From Selaginella moellendorffii (taxonomy: Eukaryota; Streptophyta; Lycopodiopsida; Selaginellales; Selaginellaceae), in contig NW_003314288.1 of NCBI RefSeq assembly GCF_000143415.4, positions 1,855,515 through 1,919,514 on the forward strand: a stretch of DNA of 64,000 bases. The letters are read 5' to 3'. The translations under genes and the position numbers were made by a program. The notes below the pieces were generated by a model. It was given only the letters and a program-made list of their open reading frames with translations. It did no database searches and had not been told where the DNA came from. Each line of letters starts with the position of its first letter. The stretch's first letter is position 1. Shown in pieces: positions 44,076 to 56,355 of this stretch.

Positions 44076-45317
44076 ATGGCGGTCGACAAGGGCAAGAAGA
44101 AGGCGGCAGCTGGGACGAAGAAATCGTCGGCCGAGGGGAAGAAATCTACCGCAAAATCGTCGAAAAATGCGGCGGCCACGCAGAAGAGCAAAAAGGCCGC
44201 TACCTCCGCGAGCAAGACGAAGACCAAACTGAAGAAAGCGGTGGAGAGCAGCGAGGAGGAGACGAGCACTGCGACGGAGGAGCGTGTATCAGATCAAGGC
44301 AGCGCAGGCGACGAGCCAGCAGCTGGAACGAAGCCAGGATCTTCAACTCCCGGCGGCGCTCTCGCAGTGCCTCCCCAATCCGGCCTCATGGGAGGACTGA
44401 GTGGAATTCGAGGCATCAGGCCGCAAGTGCCGATGATGATGGTCCCCCCAAGGCTGGGAGCGATGCAGCAGGGAATGATGATGCCGCAGCAGCAGCCTGG
44501 GATGATGATGGCGATGAGATTCCCGGGAATGACGATGATGAACCGCTCGCCTCCGGTGATGATGAATCCATTCCAGCAGCAATTCAATCGCGGAGGAGCC
44601 ACCATGATGGGAATGGGATTGCAACAGCAGCCGCGCGGAATGCCAGGCTTCTCACAACAATTTCCTCAGCAGCAATCTTACAACATGGTCTCCCCGCAGG
44701 CTTTCTTCTCTTCTTCGTCGTCGCCATTCGAGGCACAAGCTTACTCTCCCTGGAACTATAAAAATCCATCTTGGGCTTGGCAACAACAGCCATCGTGGCC
44801 CAGCAATTCCAATTGGAACAATCAAACATCCTGGCCAGAGCAGCAATCCAGTTCCTCGCAACCTTACGACCAACAACAACAGCAGCAATCTTGGTGGGAT
44901 CAGGCTCCCCATCAAACCTCTTCGTGGAGCCAGCACTCCCAGCAGCCCCAGCAATCCTTGAGCCAACAGTACTACGATTCCTCGGCCCAATCGTCCCCAC
45001 CTTCTTACGACTACTACAACCAATACCACTCCGATCCACAGAACTACTACCAGCAGCAGCAGCAGCCGGAGGACTATTACAATGCTGCTAGCTACGATCA
45101 ATCCACGAGCTACGATCATCAATACCACAATCCTTACGATCCCTCGACCTCGCAAGCTCCAGAGTATAGCTATGATCATCAGCGTTGGCCGAGCGAGTAC
45201 TACGGCGGTCAGAGCCAAAGCTGGCCGCAACGAGGCGATCATTACCACCCAAACTGGAGCTACGGCCGTCGCAAGAACCTATACTCCTGGCCGCCACGCT
45301 GGAACCCAAAGCGATAA
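44076..45317 (+). CDS. Low-complexity Gln/Met/Tyr-rich (prion-like) protein
   Basis: Single-exon frame of 413 residues starting MAVDKGKKKAAAGTKK. Residues 1-70 are Lys/Ala/Ser-rich and probably basic, disordered and nuclear-targeting. A short acidic stretch (ESSEEETSTATEE) follows. The middle is Met/Pro/Gln-rich (MMMVPPRLGAMQQGMMMP). The C-terminal half is Gln/Tyr/Ser/Trp-rich (QSWWDQAPHQTSSWSQ, YYQQQQQPEDYY) and ends in a basic patch (SYGRRKNLYSWPPRWNPKR). No folded domain is visible. The composition fits prion-like or condensate-forming proteins. I know no homolog by name; the length may be lineage-specific. Confidence 0.7.
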   Translation: MAVDKGKKKAAAGTKKSSAEGKKSTAKSSKNAAATQKSKKAATSASKTKTKLKKAVESSEEETSTATEERVSDQGSAGDEPAAGTKPGSSTPGGALAVPPQSGLMGGLSGIRGIRPQVPMMMVPPRLGAMQQGMMMPQQQPGMMMAMRFPGMTMMNRSPPVMMNPFQQQFNRGGATMMGMGLQQQPRGMPGFSQQFPQQQSYNMVSPQAFFSSSSSPFEAQAYSPWNYKNPSWAWQQQPSWPSNSNWNNQTSWPEQQSSSSQPYDQQQQQQSWWDQAPHQTSSWSQHSQQPQQSLSQQYYDSSAQSSPPSYDYYNQYHSDPQNYYQQQQQPEDYYNAASYDQSTSYDHQYHNPYDPSTSQAPEYSYDHQRWPSEYYGGQSQSWPQRGDHYHPNWSYGRRKNLYSWPPRWNPKR

Positions 45318-47029
45318 AAATGTAGGTTTAAACTTCATGTTGGAAAATAGTTATAAATGTATAGTTTTTACAAATAAATTCTAGTATAAGAGCTAGTTGT
45401 TTTACACATAGTAAAGGAAATGGTAGCTTTTTCAATGATTTTTTTGTGGAGTTTGCCATGTCATTGAGTTTGTTTGTGCCTTCTCACTAAATAAGTTCTT
45501 TAATTCAAGTTTTAACATTGTTTTTATTCAGAAAATTTTTAGTTGATTTTAGTGATAATGCTCATATTGCTTATCCAGATAGTATTGATCTTCCTAAAGG
45601 TAAAGCAAACATGCATGTTAAATAATTAATAATCTTGGTTATTTTAATATTAATCTTGCATCACATTTAAATTTTAATTTCTGTTTTATTAGGTTTGAAA
45701 TTCTTCCAAAAAATATAATGGTAAATACTTTCAATTTTTAATATTTTTATTCGACTTGATTTTAATCCCGACCGCCAAATAGTATTTAGTTTGTTCCCAT
45801 CCTTTGACTTTTGAGTGTTTTCACATCCTCATTTTTATAAACAACTTTAATGGCGCACCTTGGGTATTCTTTATCATTAATACTCGAGAAAGAAGCCTTT
45901 AGTTCTTTATAAGATAACTTTAAAAATTTAAAATAGAAAATAATTCATGAAATACATCTTATACCACTTAGTCCAACTATAATAATACTGTATCTAAAAG
46001 TAAAATATTAATTAAAACTTTTATAAAATAAAAGTTCATTAATAGAAATATTAATGAATGTTCCCTCATTTCATTTAAATTTTTTCTTTATTTATTAATA
46101 TATATTGTTAATGTAATTTTTTCTAAAAAAAATATTAAATATTAAATTTACAACTATATCACTTGCATTGTACTATACAAATGAAAAAGAGTATGCATTT
46201 ATAATTTAACAATATGTATAAGCATACAACAATATAGTTTAAACTTTCACAAACTTGAGAATTTGTTTGAAAAATGCTCAATTTATTATGAAGATGTTTT
46301 ATAAACTTATGGTGAATATTCATAACAATTTATAAAATTATGTTTAGTATAATTTATATTATGTATTTATTTATTATTGTTGTTTTTTTATAAATAAGTT
46401 TTACTGATTTAAATAATATTTTTAAAATGTTAGTCCTGAGAAAAAAATTAAATGGAATTTATTAAATTAATGCATTTCATAGTATAGTGGTGGATTGAAA
46501 TTGCAACTTTCTGATGAAAATCATAGTTACAATTTTGGATCATCCCATGCTTTATTTTGTGTGATGAGATATTTTTAGTGAGCATTAACTAATTAGTATT
46601 ACTCTTTGTTAATTTTTTACTAAGAATATGATTTAATTGTTTTCTAAACAAATTTAAAATTTAAATGAATGATTTTAACACATGGAATGAATATACAAAT
46701 GTATTTCTAAATCTTCATATTTTATACATTTTTATAGCTTTCTAGCACTAGCACATCTAGCAATTAGATAGATATCCAAAACTTTTCTTTTTATCGTCAC
46801 AAGCTCTACTGGCAACTTCTTCCAAAACAAACTTCTAATATAATCTCAACATAATGATATCACTATGGAGAATTATCTTACATCTATTAGTACCATCAAG
46901 TATATATTTTACCTAGTACTTCTTTGGATTTTGCCCCTTCTTATATCATCAATGTAGTGATGTAGCATCAAAGAGTCTTTCAGGCAAACCAAAATTGTAA
47001 GAAATACTTCAAAGTTAGCAAGCTTTTCT
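45318..47029. other. AT-rich gene desert
   Basis: Very AT-rich from about 45330 to 46900, with many AAATTT and TTTATAA runs and no coding frame of note. It may be decayed transposon or a low-selection spacer. No named element recognised. Confidence 0.5.
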
Positions 47030-47230
47030 CCAAGAAACGAGGACAAGACCTTCAAATGTACCTCCATTGGGAACTTTAATCTCAGGCTTGACAAGCTTGA
47101 ATTCTCTGCAAAATCTGTCCAGCATGAAGATCTGCATTCCCTGGCCAACTGCATAGTAGTATGAAGTTTCTCTCGTTTCTTATGGAGACAAAAGATCTTG
47201 CATCTCAAGGAGCTTTCTCGCTGTTTATTG
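47030..47230 (-). pseudogene. Fragment of an unidentified gene
   Basis: On the minus strand a run of about 50 codons reads YYYAVGQGMQIFMLDRF, CREFKLVKPEIKVPNGG and TFEGLVLVSWRKAC before a stop, with another stop about 8 codons upstream and ARKLLEMQDLLSP before that. It looks like a broken exon of a real protein, but I do not recognise the family. Confidence 0.35.
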
Positions 47231-47671
47231 TTGGAAACAAAGTGATGTTTCCCTGGGAGGAATCGATTTCCAGCAGCAGTTGTTGGGAAAGCCTTCATGC
47301 GTTAGCTTGGAAGTTGGAATCACTCGCCTTCCAGATTGGCTCGAGCCAAATATATGATGTTCTCGCTTTCTTTTCATGAGCATGGCTGTAATCGCAGAAA
47401 ACGCATACCAAAAAATAAAAAACAAAGAAAAAAAAACTGGGGGTAAGATCCACCCGAGGGTGGGATGCCTTAACCACATCTATGTGTTCAAACCCGAAGG
47501 TTATTCCCGTCCTTGTCGAGGGAGATGCCAAACATCTCTCCATTCTACGAACACGAAAGATTTGACCTACACTGCCTTTTTATATGGTGGCATTTCCATG
47601 CGCTTGGGCATGTGGGATAAGTTCGCAAAGCCCTAGCCTGCCACGTCAGCTAGGGCGAGGGTTTTGGGCTC
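47231..47671. other. Non-coding region before the CD2BP2-like gene
   Basis: Includes an A-rich stretch at about 47405-47435 and the short upstream region of the next gene. No gene seen. Confidence 0.4.
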
Positions 47672-49265
47672 ATGGAGGGAGCAGCCAAGGCGTCGCGGGC
47701 GGGCAGCAAGCGCGCTCGCTTCACGTACGAGGAGCCGGATCCAGACGACGACGATGAGGACGATCAGTAAGTCTCGGTCCCAGCGCTCATTCCAGTGATT
47801 GTTCTCCTCTCTCAATCCCTTCTTTCTCAGGCCCAGGAAGCTGAAATTTCCTAAAGGAAAGAAGAGCGATGTCTTCGAGCGTGGCGGCGTCGATGAGGAG
47901 GAGGACGATGGCGATCCACGCCCGCGCAGTGCACGCATTGCCGCGACCGAGCGGGCGATGCGGCGGAGCGTCATGGCGGAGCAGCTCAGAACCGCGGAAG
48001 ATACTTCCAATCTCCATGATTTCAGCCAAGCCGAGGAGAGCTTCGAGGTACGCGTCCCAAAAGAGCGTTTTTCCTTTTTTTTGCGATCTTCTTCCAACTA
48101 ACTCTTTGAGCTCCAGAATGACGATGATGCTGTCAAGTTGGAGCCATTCAACTTAAATGCGGAGAGAAGGGATGGCTTCTTTGACGATGATGGCCATTAT
48201 GTGGAGTACGCGACCAAGTTCGAGGCTCGGGTATGTGAGAAATCTCTTCTCCTGGCTTCTTCTTTGAGTGTGATTTCCTTTTTGACTCCTCTCTTCCAGG
48301 ACGCTTGGCTGGACAGTGCGGAGGTAGACACCCGGTTCGCGGCCAAACACCTCGCGAGAAAAGATAAAGAGGCTGCCGAGCACGACATTTCTCCTCGAGA
48401 TATCGGGCTCATGAAGAAGCGGATTGCGGACGCGCTGGAGCCTGGAGAAACGGTGCTTGTTTTTTCTTGTTCGGCATTTTCATGCTTGGTGGTGGCATTC
48501 TATTTTCTTGGGTATGTCACTCACGCTAGCATTTTTATATTTTTTCTTTTCAACTGGATGCCTGCATATATGCTTGTCCCTAGTGTAGTCATCTCGGTGG
48601 ATCTCATTTATGAAGGCTCTCTTTGCAGGTCCTGGAGGCACTGAGACGACTTAGAGGGTCCACGAAAGAAGGGAATCGACGAGGCAAGCTAACCGGGCCC
48701 GCGAAGATCGCCTTCGACCAGCTTACAGAAGATGCAATGAAGCTGATGGACATCGGTGAATCAGGTTTGTCGCCTCAAAAGCCTCGTCTCCAACTCTTCT
48801 AATCTTTGCTCAAAATTCTTCCAGACGTCTACGACAAGGTGCAAGAGAAGTTTCGACGAGAAGCAGGTGAATCAATCCTCCAGAGCTTGCTCTCTGCGTG
48901 TTTACGGACTTCTTCGCTTGCAGATGCTGTGCTACAAGAGGAAGTAGATATCTTCTCGGATGAACCTCAAGCGTCAGAGCCTGGCGAGGCGGATGCCACT
49001 GGATATGTCTACGATGGATCCTCCGGGTATGAGACCTCTCGACAAGAGCAAGCATTCATATCGTTCTAAGCCGCGGCTTTGACAACGCAGATACTACTAC
49101 AACGCCGAGACGGGATACTACTACGACCCGAGCTCGGGCCTGTTTTGTAGCGCGGCATCCGGCCAGTGGTAAGCTCCATTTTTCTCTCTGGACTGGAGCT
49201 TGAATCGAGTCTCTTCCAGGTTTAAGTTCGATGAAGCAACGAATGCGTATGTAGAGGCGGTTTGA
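47672..49265 (+). CDS. CD2BP2/LIN1-like U5 snRNP protein
   Basis: About eight short exons, start MEGAAKASRAGSKRARFTYE. Conserved blocks appear in the expected order: RARFTYEEPDPDDDDED, KLKFPKGKKSDVFE, EPFNLNAERRDGFFDDDGHYVEYA, DAWLDSAEVDTRFA, LKRLRG-type VLEALRRLRGS, DAMKLMDIGE and VYDKVQEKF. The C-terminus has OCRE-like aromatic repeats (YVYDGSSG, YYYNAETGYYYDPSSG, SAASGQW, FDEATNAYVEAV). This is the layout of CD2BP2/LIN1, which joins the U5 snRNP during tri-snRNP assembly. The OCRE-like end stands where animals have a GYF domain. It is convergent with the Argonaute gene (151 bp apart). Confidence 0.87.
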
Positions 49266-49416
49266 TCAGCTTGTAAAAAAGAACCATAAGAAATACAAGA
49301 ATGGTTTCGAGTCGAACAGAACGTTCACTATAAAAGTTAAGCTCGGCAGTCCAAAACTTTCACTATAACGCTAATCCTCGCAAAATATGCTCGTTTCTCA
49401 AACCTTGCAAACCTTC

Positions 49417-52400
49417 TTAGATGTAAAACATGGTGTTCCGGATCTTCTCGTGCATCGGAGGAAGCGGCCGCACTGGTCCAGAGGGAACTCGTCGAGCAGC
49501 ACGCCTCCCTCCACGAGAACCACCAGCAGGACCACCTCCGGCGTCCGACCCTCCCCCACTCGCCGTCGTTGGAGGCGTGGAGCCCTCGGGATCCACCCAA
49601 GCCTGCGCTCGCTGTGCTGCCAAGTGAGCGTAATAGCACGGTGGAACTGCGAGAGAAGTTATCGTTTTTGCATCGAAAGAGACAAGCTTCGGACTTACCA
49701 TACGAAACAGCTCGGGTGCAGCGAGAGTAGAGGTAGCAGAGGTCGTGCGTGAACTGCTGGATCTCGTTAGCAGTAAACCCATTCTCGTCTTTGAGGACGT
49801 GGTAGTGCACGGGCCGGCTAGTCCCCTGCACAGTGCCGCAGGCAAGTTTAAGAATGAGAAATCACTGTGGGGATTTCTTGGGAGTACCTTGATTCCCTGG
49901 TGGCTGCAAAGGTAGAAGTCGAAGTTTGTCGGATGGCACACGACTTTATCGACGATTGTCCCCGGGCTGATGTTCTGGTTTTTCCCAGTTGGCTTCGTGG
50001 CTGGGAAAAAACAGGTATGGTGTCTCTTTTGCACCACTATGAACGTGATCTTGGGACCCTTTGATGGTTGCTTGGACCGCTTTTCAGCCTGCTCCGGAGG
50101 CCCACCGCTCCAGCCTAGAGCGGAACAAGCCTGCGACGTGCCAAGATTTTAGACACCCGATCGAAGTCAAAATGTTTACAAACTTACTCGCTGAAGCGAC
50201 TCGTATTCGCTACGAAGCACAGCTTCGAACTGTCCTTCGCTTACTCCGTCTCTGGAATGTTAATGTAAGCTTCTAAATCCCGACCATTTCCTTTTGTTAC
50301 CTGTAATAAATTATACGCTCAGGGATAAAGTTCGTCCGGTGATGGAATGCCATCAACATCTCCCTGTTGCAAAGAAAAACAGAAAAACAATGTTAATGCA
50401 CCACACCGTAAGAACACACTTACTTGAAAATGCCACCACTGACACTACGGCCCTGCTCGTCAACGTTCTCCCAGAACAGGTCGTCCAACATCTCCTGTCG
50501 CGAAGGCTGACTTCTCACGACCGTCGCATACTGCGCAAACCCGGGCCAATCCATACTCGCCACAACCTGGATGTTCTTTATGTCAGTGAGAGCATCCATC
50601 TTTATATCGTTACGTACCGCTGCCATTGAGCACCCTGTTTCCTCCCCAGCACGAGGATGAGAAACGTCCGCACCGATTATCAGAGTTGGCGAGTCTGCTA
50701 CCGGCTTGCATTTCTTCAGATCTTGCGCACATATAACTGCGTTTTTCCCTCCGAACTGTCGAAACCTCGTCAATAGCCAACGAAAGAAAACATTTCGCAT
50801 AATACCTTGGCATTGATTTTTAAAATAAGGTTTGCGAGGTAGCGAGGATCACACTTCCTAATTTTACCCTCCTGCGCGCATTGAGTTATGACGCCAAGTT
50901 CAAGCTCGCATAAGCGCTTGATAGTCACTGTGAAGAAGGAAGAAGTGTTCACTGAACATGAATCACAGTCACCGCAAATCTTACCATAAAATGGCTTGTG
51001 TTCACGATCTGGTAGAATGCACACGAGCAGCTGGAGCTCGATATTCCGCTCCGCAAGTTTTTTCACGGAAGACCGTATCGCTTCGTCCACCGTCTGTGGA
51101 ACAGTCACCACCAGCGGAGGCATTACGACATTCACGTCCAAGCCCTGTAAAAGAAGCATTAAGAAAAGCTAGTAAAAGAAGAATTCTGCAGACGTACCAC
51201 TCCATAAGAAAGACATGCTGACGAGAGCTGCTGTGCTATCCTTTGAAGGTCATTTTCTCTCACACGGTTAGAGCAGCTAATAATGCCCCAATGTTTGATC
51301 TCCCGCCCTTCAACCATTTTCTGCACGCATTCATCTGCGTCATGAATAGCACAATCTTCCCAATTGCTTGCACCTTGTTTATCATGTTCCACGTCCCATC
51401 GCGGGGACAAATTTCACCATTTCCATACTTCACCTGCACTTACGAATTTTTATTTGTCTACTTCACGAGGTCTGCTAGTAAACCCAACCTTTGGAGGATT
51501 AAGAACTCGAGCTGGAACTCTAGTCCAGTTAGGATTGATTTCCACTCCGAACTCTTTGGCGTGATCTTCACTTTGTTTTTTCAGATTTAAGCAGGCCTGG
51601 ACAAAAACGTTTGTCGAGGTAGAAATGAAGCTGCCCAAACCTGTTGTGTGGCGTTCACGCGTTGCTCAGGTAGGCAGCATGTCATTGCAGAGAGCCCCTT
51701 TCTCTGGTCGTCATTCACCCTTCTGGTAAAATTCTGGCCCTTAACGAGTCGGCAGAGCTGCCCAACAACAATGGATTACTCGTCAAACAGCAGAAGGATA
51801 GGCAAACCTCGAGCGGGATATACTTTTTCCGATCACCGGATCCTTGCTCCACAGCAGGAAACCCCCCAAAAGCCAGGTTTAAACCATAAGTTTGCCGAAA
51901 ATAATCGGCTACAGAAACTTGCATGCCATTCATATTAAAGCTTTACAAAAACGACGTTAGCGAAGAACACGAACTTGAAAGCAGGGGGCACTTACTTCAA
52001 AGTTTCCAGTGGCTGTCGCGTCAAGCTCACAATCTTGAGTTTTCGTTTGGTCTTGCAGTGACTTGTTTCCACCTTGAGGCCTTTCACCAGCTTCTTCATC
52101 TACACAAAAGATCGCTTTGCTTAGGAAAAGCACATTCTAAGATGAAGGAAAAAAAAGAAAGAAAGAGAAATCTCAACCTTGACGCGGTAAGTGTCGCCCT
52201 GTGCATCCTGCCGACGCATGTTACGATCCAGATCGCGAGGATCGGCACCAAAAGACCGGCTCACAAACTCCACCAGAGTCTGCCCCTCCTTGATAAACGC
52301 ATTCCCGGTCATGTCTGCGAGAAGAAAAAATAAAGAATAAAAGAACGCAACCTGGAAACTCTGGAAACTCGTACCAATGTTAAGGACGAGCAAATTGTCC

Positions 52401-53190
52401 TGTGCTGGACGGATGGACATATAGAAGCCTTGCCACGCGACGAGGCCCCCTCCAAGATCCTTGTTTCCCAGGTTAGGGGAGAAGAAAGACCGACCACCAG
52501 GAACAAGGCTGCATTGAGTTCCACCCTTTTAGACAAAGAAAGAAGGAAGAACAAGAGCGAGCGTTCTTACTTCTTCGAGTTCGTAGCACACTCCCTCAAG
52601 ACGAGATCCATGACTTGGATCGTGTCGTGTGGGCAAACAGTGGTTCTCCCGCCTAGAAAATTCGCGAGCGAGCCCAAATTCGGCCTCGAGGCAAGCCGCA
52701 GTGTGACACGAAAGTCTGTGTCTCTCCTGGCAACATACATTGCTCGAAATCAGCACAAACGAGAGAAAAAGCCTCGAAATCTTGCCTCCTTCTTCCACTA
52801 TCGTCGACATCCCCGAGCTTCACGTCCAGCTCTAGGCTATCGCCGATCGATTTCGCCGTGTAGAGGCTCTTCTCTCCATCGTAGACCGGCAAGCACTGGA
52901 TCTTCTCATTCTTGTACTGCTCGATCATGGCCTGGATGATGGCTCGCTTGAATCCCGCGGGAACATCGGGGGTCACAACCACCTGGAATCGCAAGAACCA
53001 GCGGCAAGGACGCGAAATAAGCAAGGAGAGAAGGATCGATCGAGCAAGAACCTACATCGTAGTGGAAAACATTCCTCGTCTTGTCGAAGCGCACCCAGAA
53101 ATTATTGGCCAGCACCGTCGTCCCCGTTCCCGCGGTGCCATAGCCCGGCCGGCGCGCGAGGATCACCGTCGTCGGAGCTCCCTCCGCCAT
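49417..53190 (-). CDS. AGO: Argonaute protein, probably AGO2/3/7 clade
   Basis: A minus-strand gene with about 20 small exons. The start [19 protein letters not shown] leads directly into the N domain ([20 protein letters not shown]), without the long Gln- or Gly-rich extension of many AGOs. PAZ-linker and MID parts read [18 protein letters not shown] and [14 protein letters not shown] shows [11 protein letters not shown] (first Asp), [22 protein letters not shown] (Glu region), [12 protein letters not shown] (Asp) and [11 protein letters not shown] (His), so the DEDH slicer set appears complete. [28 protein letters not shown] and [10 protein letters not shown] are also clear. A Gly/Arg/Pro-rich insert precedes the end [11 protein letters not shown]. 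Clade is from similarity of the N domain and is the weaker part of the call. An upstream in-frame Met exists at 53307. Confidence 0.9.
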
Positions 53191-53495
53191 AGCTCTCGCC
53201 TTCTCTCCACACACAACGAAAGAAACCCCTCGCCAATTGGAAAAATGGGAAGGCTGGGATTGGACGGCTGGGATGGAAGGAGGGAGATCTAACGGCTGGA
53301 ATGTCAACAGTTAAGAAGATGGTAAGTGCTGACGGCTATAGGGCGTACTGTTGGATCGTGAGTAGCACATTTAGCTTTCTAGGCTAGTCGATTGGTTTTA
53401 ATCATGGCGATCGATCTAAGCGACTGCTTTGATTGGAGTATATCATTCATAAGTTTGATTACTTTGTACTAATAAAATTCCTCACTAATTCATTC
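53191..53495. promoter_or_regulatory. Argonaute upstream region and 3' end of SYT-like gene
   Basis: 305 bp between two genes on the same strand. It should hold the Argonaute promoter and the SYT-like 3' UTR. No clear motif beyond AATAAA-like AATAAAATT near 53471. Confidence 0.35.
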
Positions 53496-56046
53496 TTAAG
53501 CATTCGTCCATTCTAAATGCAAGTGAAGCTTTCCAGCCGCTCGAGGAGAAAGCGTCACTACTTCGTAGTATGATCTCTCGGTGAGAACTTTGGAGAGTGT
53601 AAGCGCACAACTTCCCATAAAATCCTGGAAAGAAAACTTGTTAGATCCATGGAGCTCTAAGTTTTTCTATGGAAGATCCACCTTTCCAAACACATCGCGG
53701 TCCCAAACTTCCACCACAACCATATCGTTCCTCGCGTCCTCCACGGGGAATTGAAACCTTTGGTTCCACTCCGGATTGAGCGTCTTGCGCATCACCTGGA
53801 AGAAAGTTCTCTAAAACTTTAGAACACCCCTCAAGAACAAGCTCTAACACCACTTACGCTGGTCTTTTGCATCTTCGCTTTGCTTCCTTTCATGTAAATC
53901 ACCACATATGGATCCGACTTGCCATTGAAATCCTTGGCCACCAAGTTCTCCCCTCGAATCACCGTCACGCCCAGCGTTCCACTAGCAGCTAGCTGATCGT
54001 CGCCCGAGGACAAGACTCGATAGTGCACGGCAGCCGGCTTGATGAAGCTCTTGGATGAAAGCTTTGATGCCAAAGAGGAAGCTCGCCTGTGGTGCTGGAC
54101 GCCATTTACGAGCGGTGTTCTTGGTGTTTGTGACTTTGTACCACCTTCCGGCCGTGAATCCACGTCTAGCGGCATGTAAAGAAGCTCGAGCTGGACCTGT
54201 TGTCATTGGAATGCTAAATGGAAAGAAAGAAGAGCTTGCATGAAGTTTACCTGGCCTCTATACTTGTTTTCCTTCTTGTTGCCGAGATCCTTGACGAGTG
54301 GAAGCCAGTACTCGGTTAAGCTCCCCGGCTGTAGCTCTCTCACCGGCACTTGAGTCGATCCGATTAGCTCCGAGGCCTGGACGCTGTCTTCGTCGAAAAT
54401 GTGAACAAACAGCTTCTGCGTTGCCGGATCTTCTATTTCAAACTCAAAAACTTCGTTCCATACCGGGTTCAGGTCGTTATCCTGCAAAGTTTTCAAAGAT
54501 TCATGAAGAAAAAAAATTCGTAAGACTTCCTTACGATTGTTTTGGTTCTTTTTCTCCGGGCCGGTATGGGACGGATAAAGAGCTGCGCGAAAGGATCGGA
54601 TTTTCCAAACAAGTCCATGTTGAGCAAGTCTTTCGCTTGTACCACCTTGACAACTAGTCTTCCACACGTACGGAGTTGGAGATCACTGTTATACGGCACC
54701 AAGAAATCTGTGTCGAGTGAAGTTCATGAAAGATGCGTGAGTTACCTATAGTCACCCGCGAGAATTGGCACAACTTGCCGCATTGGCCAGAGGAACGAGT
54801 CCGTCACCGCCGTTCTTATCATTCCCTATAGATTATACGTTCATGGGAGAAAAAACAAGGAGTAGAGAGCAAACACAACGCTTACATCGATTGCTCCTGC
54901 AAGCACTGGAAATGCTTTGATGTCTCCGCCGATAAACTTGAGCTTGAAATCAAGTTTTTTCTGGCAACAATGAACAGCACTCTCAGCAAAAAGATGGGAG
55001 AAAAATCACTGCTAACCTGTTCACGCAGCGAGTACATAATGGCTCCAAAGCACGGGAAAGTATCGACTAGAGGCTTGAGAACAACGCGAAAGACACCAGT
55101 TACTCCAATGTCCTTCACCTTTTTTTGTGTTTTCCATAGAAGTTTGACAAACATGAGCGGAAAAATGCTTAAGATTTTCAACGCGCGCTACCTGTACTGG
55201 TGGGAGCGACACTCCAAGCATGGTTTTCACGCCAAGTATAATGCTGGGATTCCCATCCCACTGCAGCTCCATCTCCAACACGATCTCATCGTCGGTTGTT
55301 TCCACCTTTTGTATGCCTGCACAAAAGAAAACAAGAAAAAGGCTCCACAAAGTCACTCCACTTTCAAAAGTTTGTGGCAAGGAACTGTGATTCTTGGACC
55401 TACAAACTGTGGCGCGACAGTGCCGAGCGTGAACTTTTGGAACTTGAGAGAAGAAATAACCGGGGGTTTGTATTGCTCCAGTATGGGTTCCACGATAACT
55501 CTAGTGAGCTCCGAGGTTGCCTGTTAAACAAAATCACGAGAACTTGAGACTTGTTTTTCTAAAAAAAATAAAAATTTTTCTCGACGAACCTGATCTATGA
55601 ATGGCCACATCTTCCGGAGCTCGTAGTTTAGCCACGACACCTATAGAAAAAGAAAGAAAAGAAGGCGGTGTTACTTAATAGAGAAGAAAACCAACCGGTG
55701 TTACTTAACAGAGAAGAATTGTTAGCGAGGAAGAAACACTAGAGGCTTTAACTGAACCTTGTCATACTGGGTGAAGAGGACCCACTGCGGTAAAGACTGC
55801 TTGCTAAAGAGCTTCCTCACATCCTCCACGCTTAGTTGCGAGAATGCCGCCGTGGAGACCGCCTGCCGCGAGGAAGCAAAATTTGGGATGATTGGAGAAG
55901 GCTCTAGAATGCAGAGAAAACGAAAGAAGAGGAGCACTCACCAGTTTCCTGCGAGCTTGGGATCGCTGGTTCTCGCAGAGAACGAAGGCGATCGTCAGCG
56001 CTAGGCCGAGAAGAAGCCCCAAAACGAAGCCAATCACCAGGCCCAT
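53496..56046 (-). CDS. Synaptotagmin-like protein (SMP plus two C2 domains)
   Basis: A minus-strand gene of about 12 exons. The N-terminus MGLVIGFVLGLLLGLALTIAFV is a membrane anchor. The SMP lipid-transfer domain is readable (VSWLNYELRKMWPFID, ATSELTRVIVEPILEQYKPP, GIQKVETTDDEIVLEMEL, FPCFGAIMYSLREQ, LDFKLKFIGGD). C2A has AKDLLNMDLFGKSDPF and DNDLNPVWNEVFEFE with the Asp residues for Ca2+. C2B has GENLVAKDFNGKSDPYV, TLNPEWNQRFQF and VEVWDRDVFG. The end is GKLHLHLEWTNA. This is the plant SYT/NTMC2 plan; the proteins bridge ER and plasma membrane and move lipids in response to Ca2+. Subclass (SYT4/5-like) is a guess from length and order. Confidence 0.93.
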
Positions 56047-56355
56047 GATGTAGCACCATCCACGGATTCGATCCGCGAAAATCGATCGAGAAAAGCGGGA
56101 GTGACCACTTTAATTCCTGATACCCTCCTCTTTCTCTTCACTGGCCGCTCTCTACTACTACGCTACCTTTGAGAGAAAAAATTGGATCCTGGATTGGATG
56201 AATCGAAGCTGCCGCCCTTCCCACCGTGACGTGGTAATCTTCGTTCCGCACATGGAATATTCCGGGGAATGATTCTTTCCGGTACGGTACTTTTAAACCT
56301 TCGATTGTACCATTTCCTTTTATCGAAGTGGAACGTTTTCGCATTGTTTGCTCGA

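Noticed and set aside
44652-45248. Hydrophobic minus-strand frame opposite the prion-like gene
   Set aside because: It looks like a membrane protein only because Gln/Tyr codons read as Leu/Val/Ile on the other strand.
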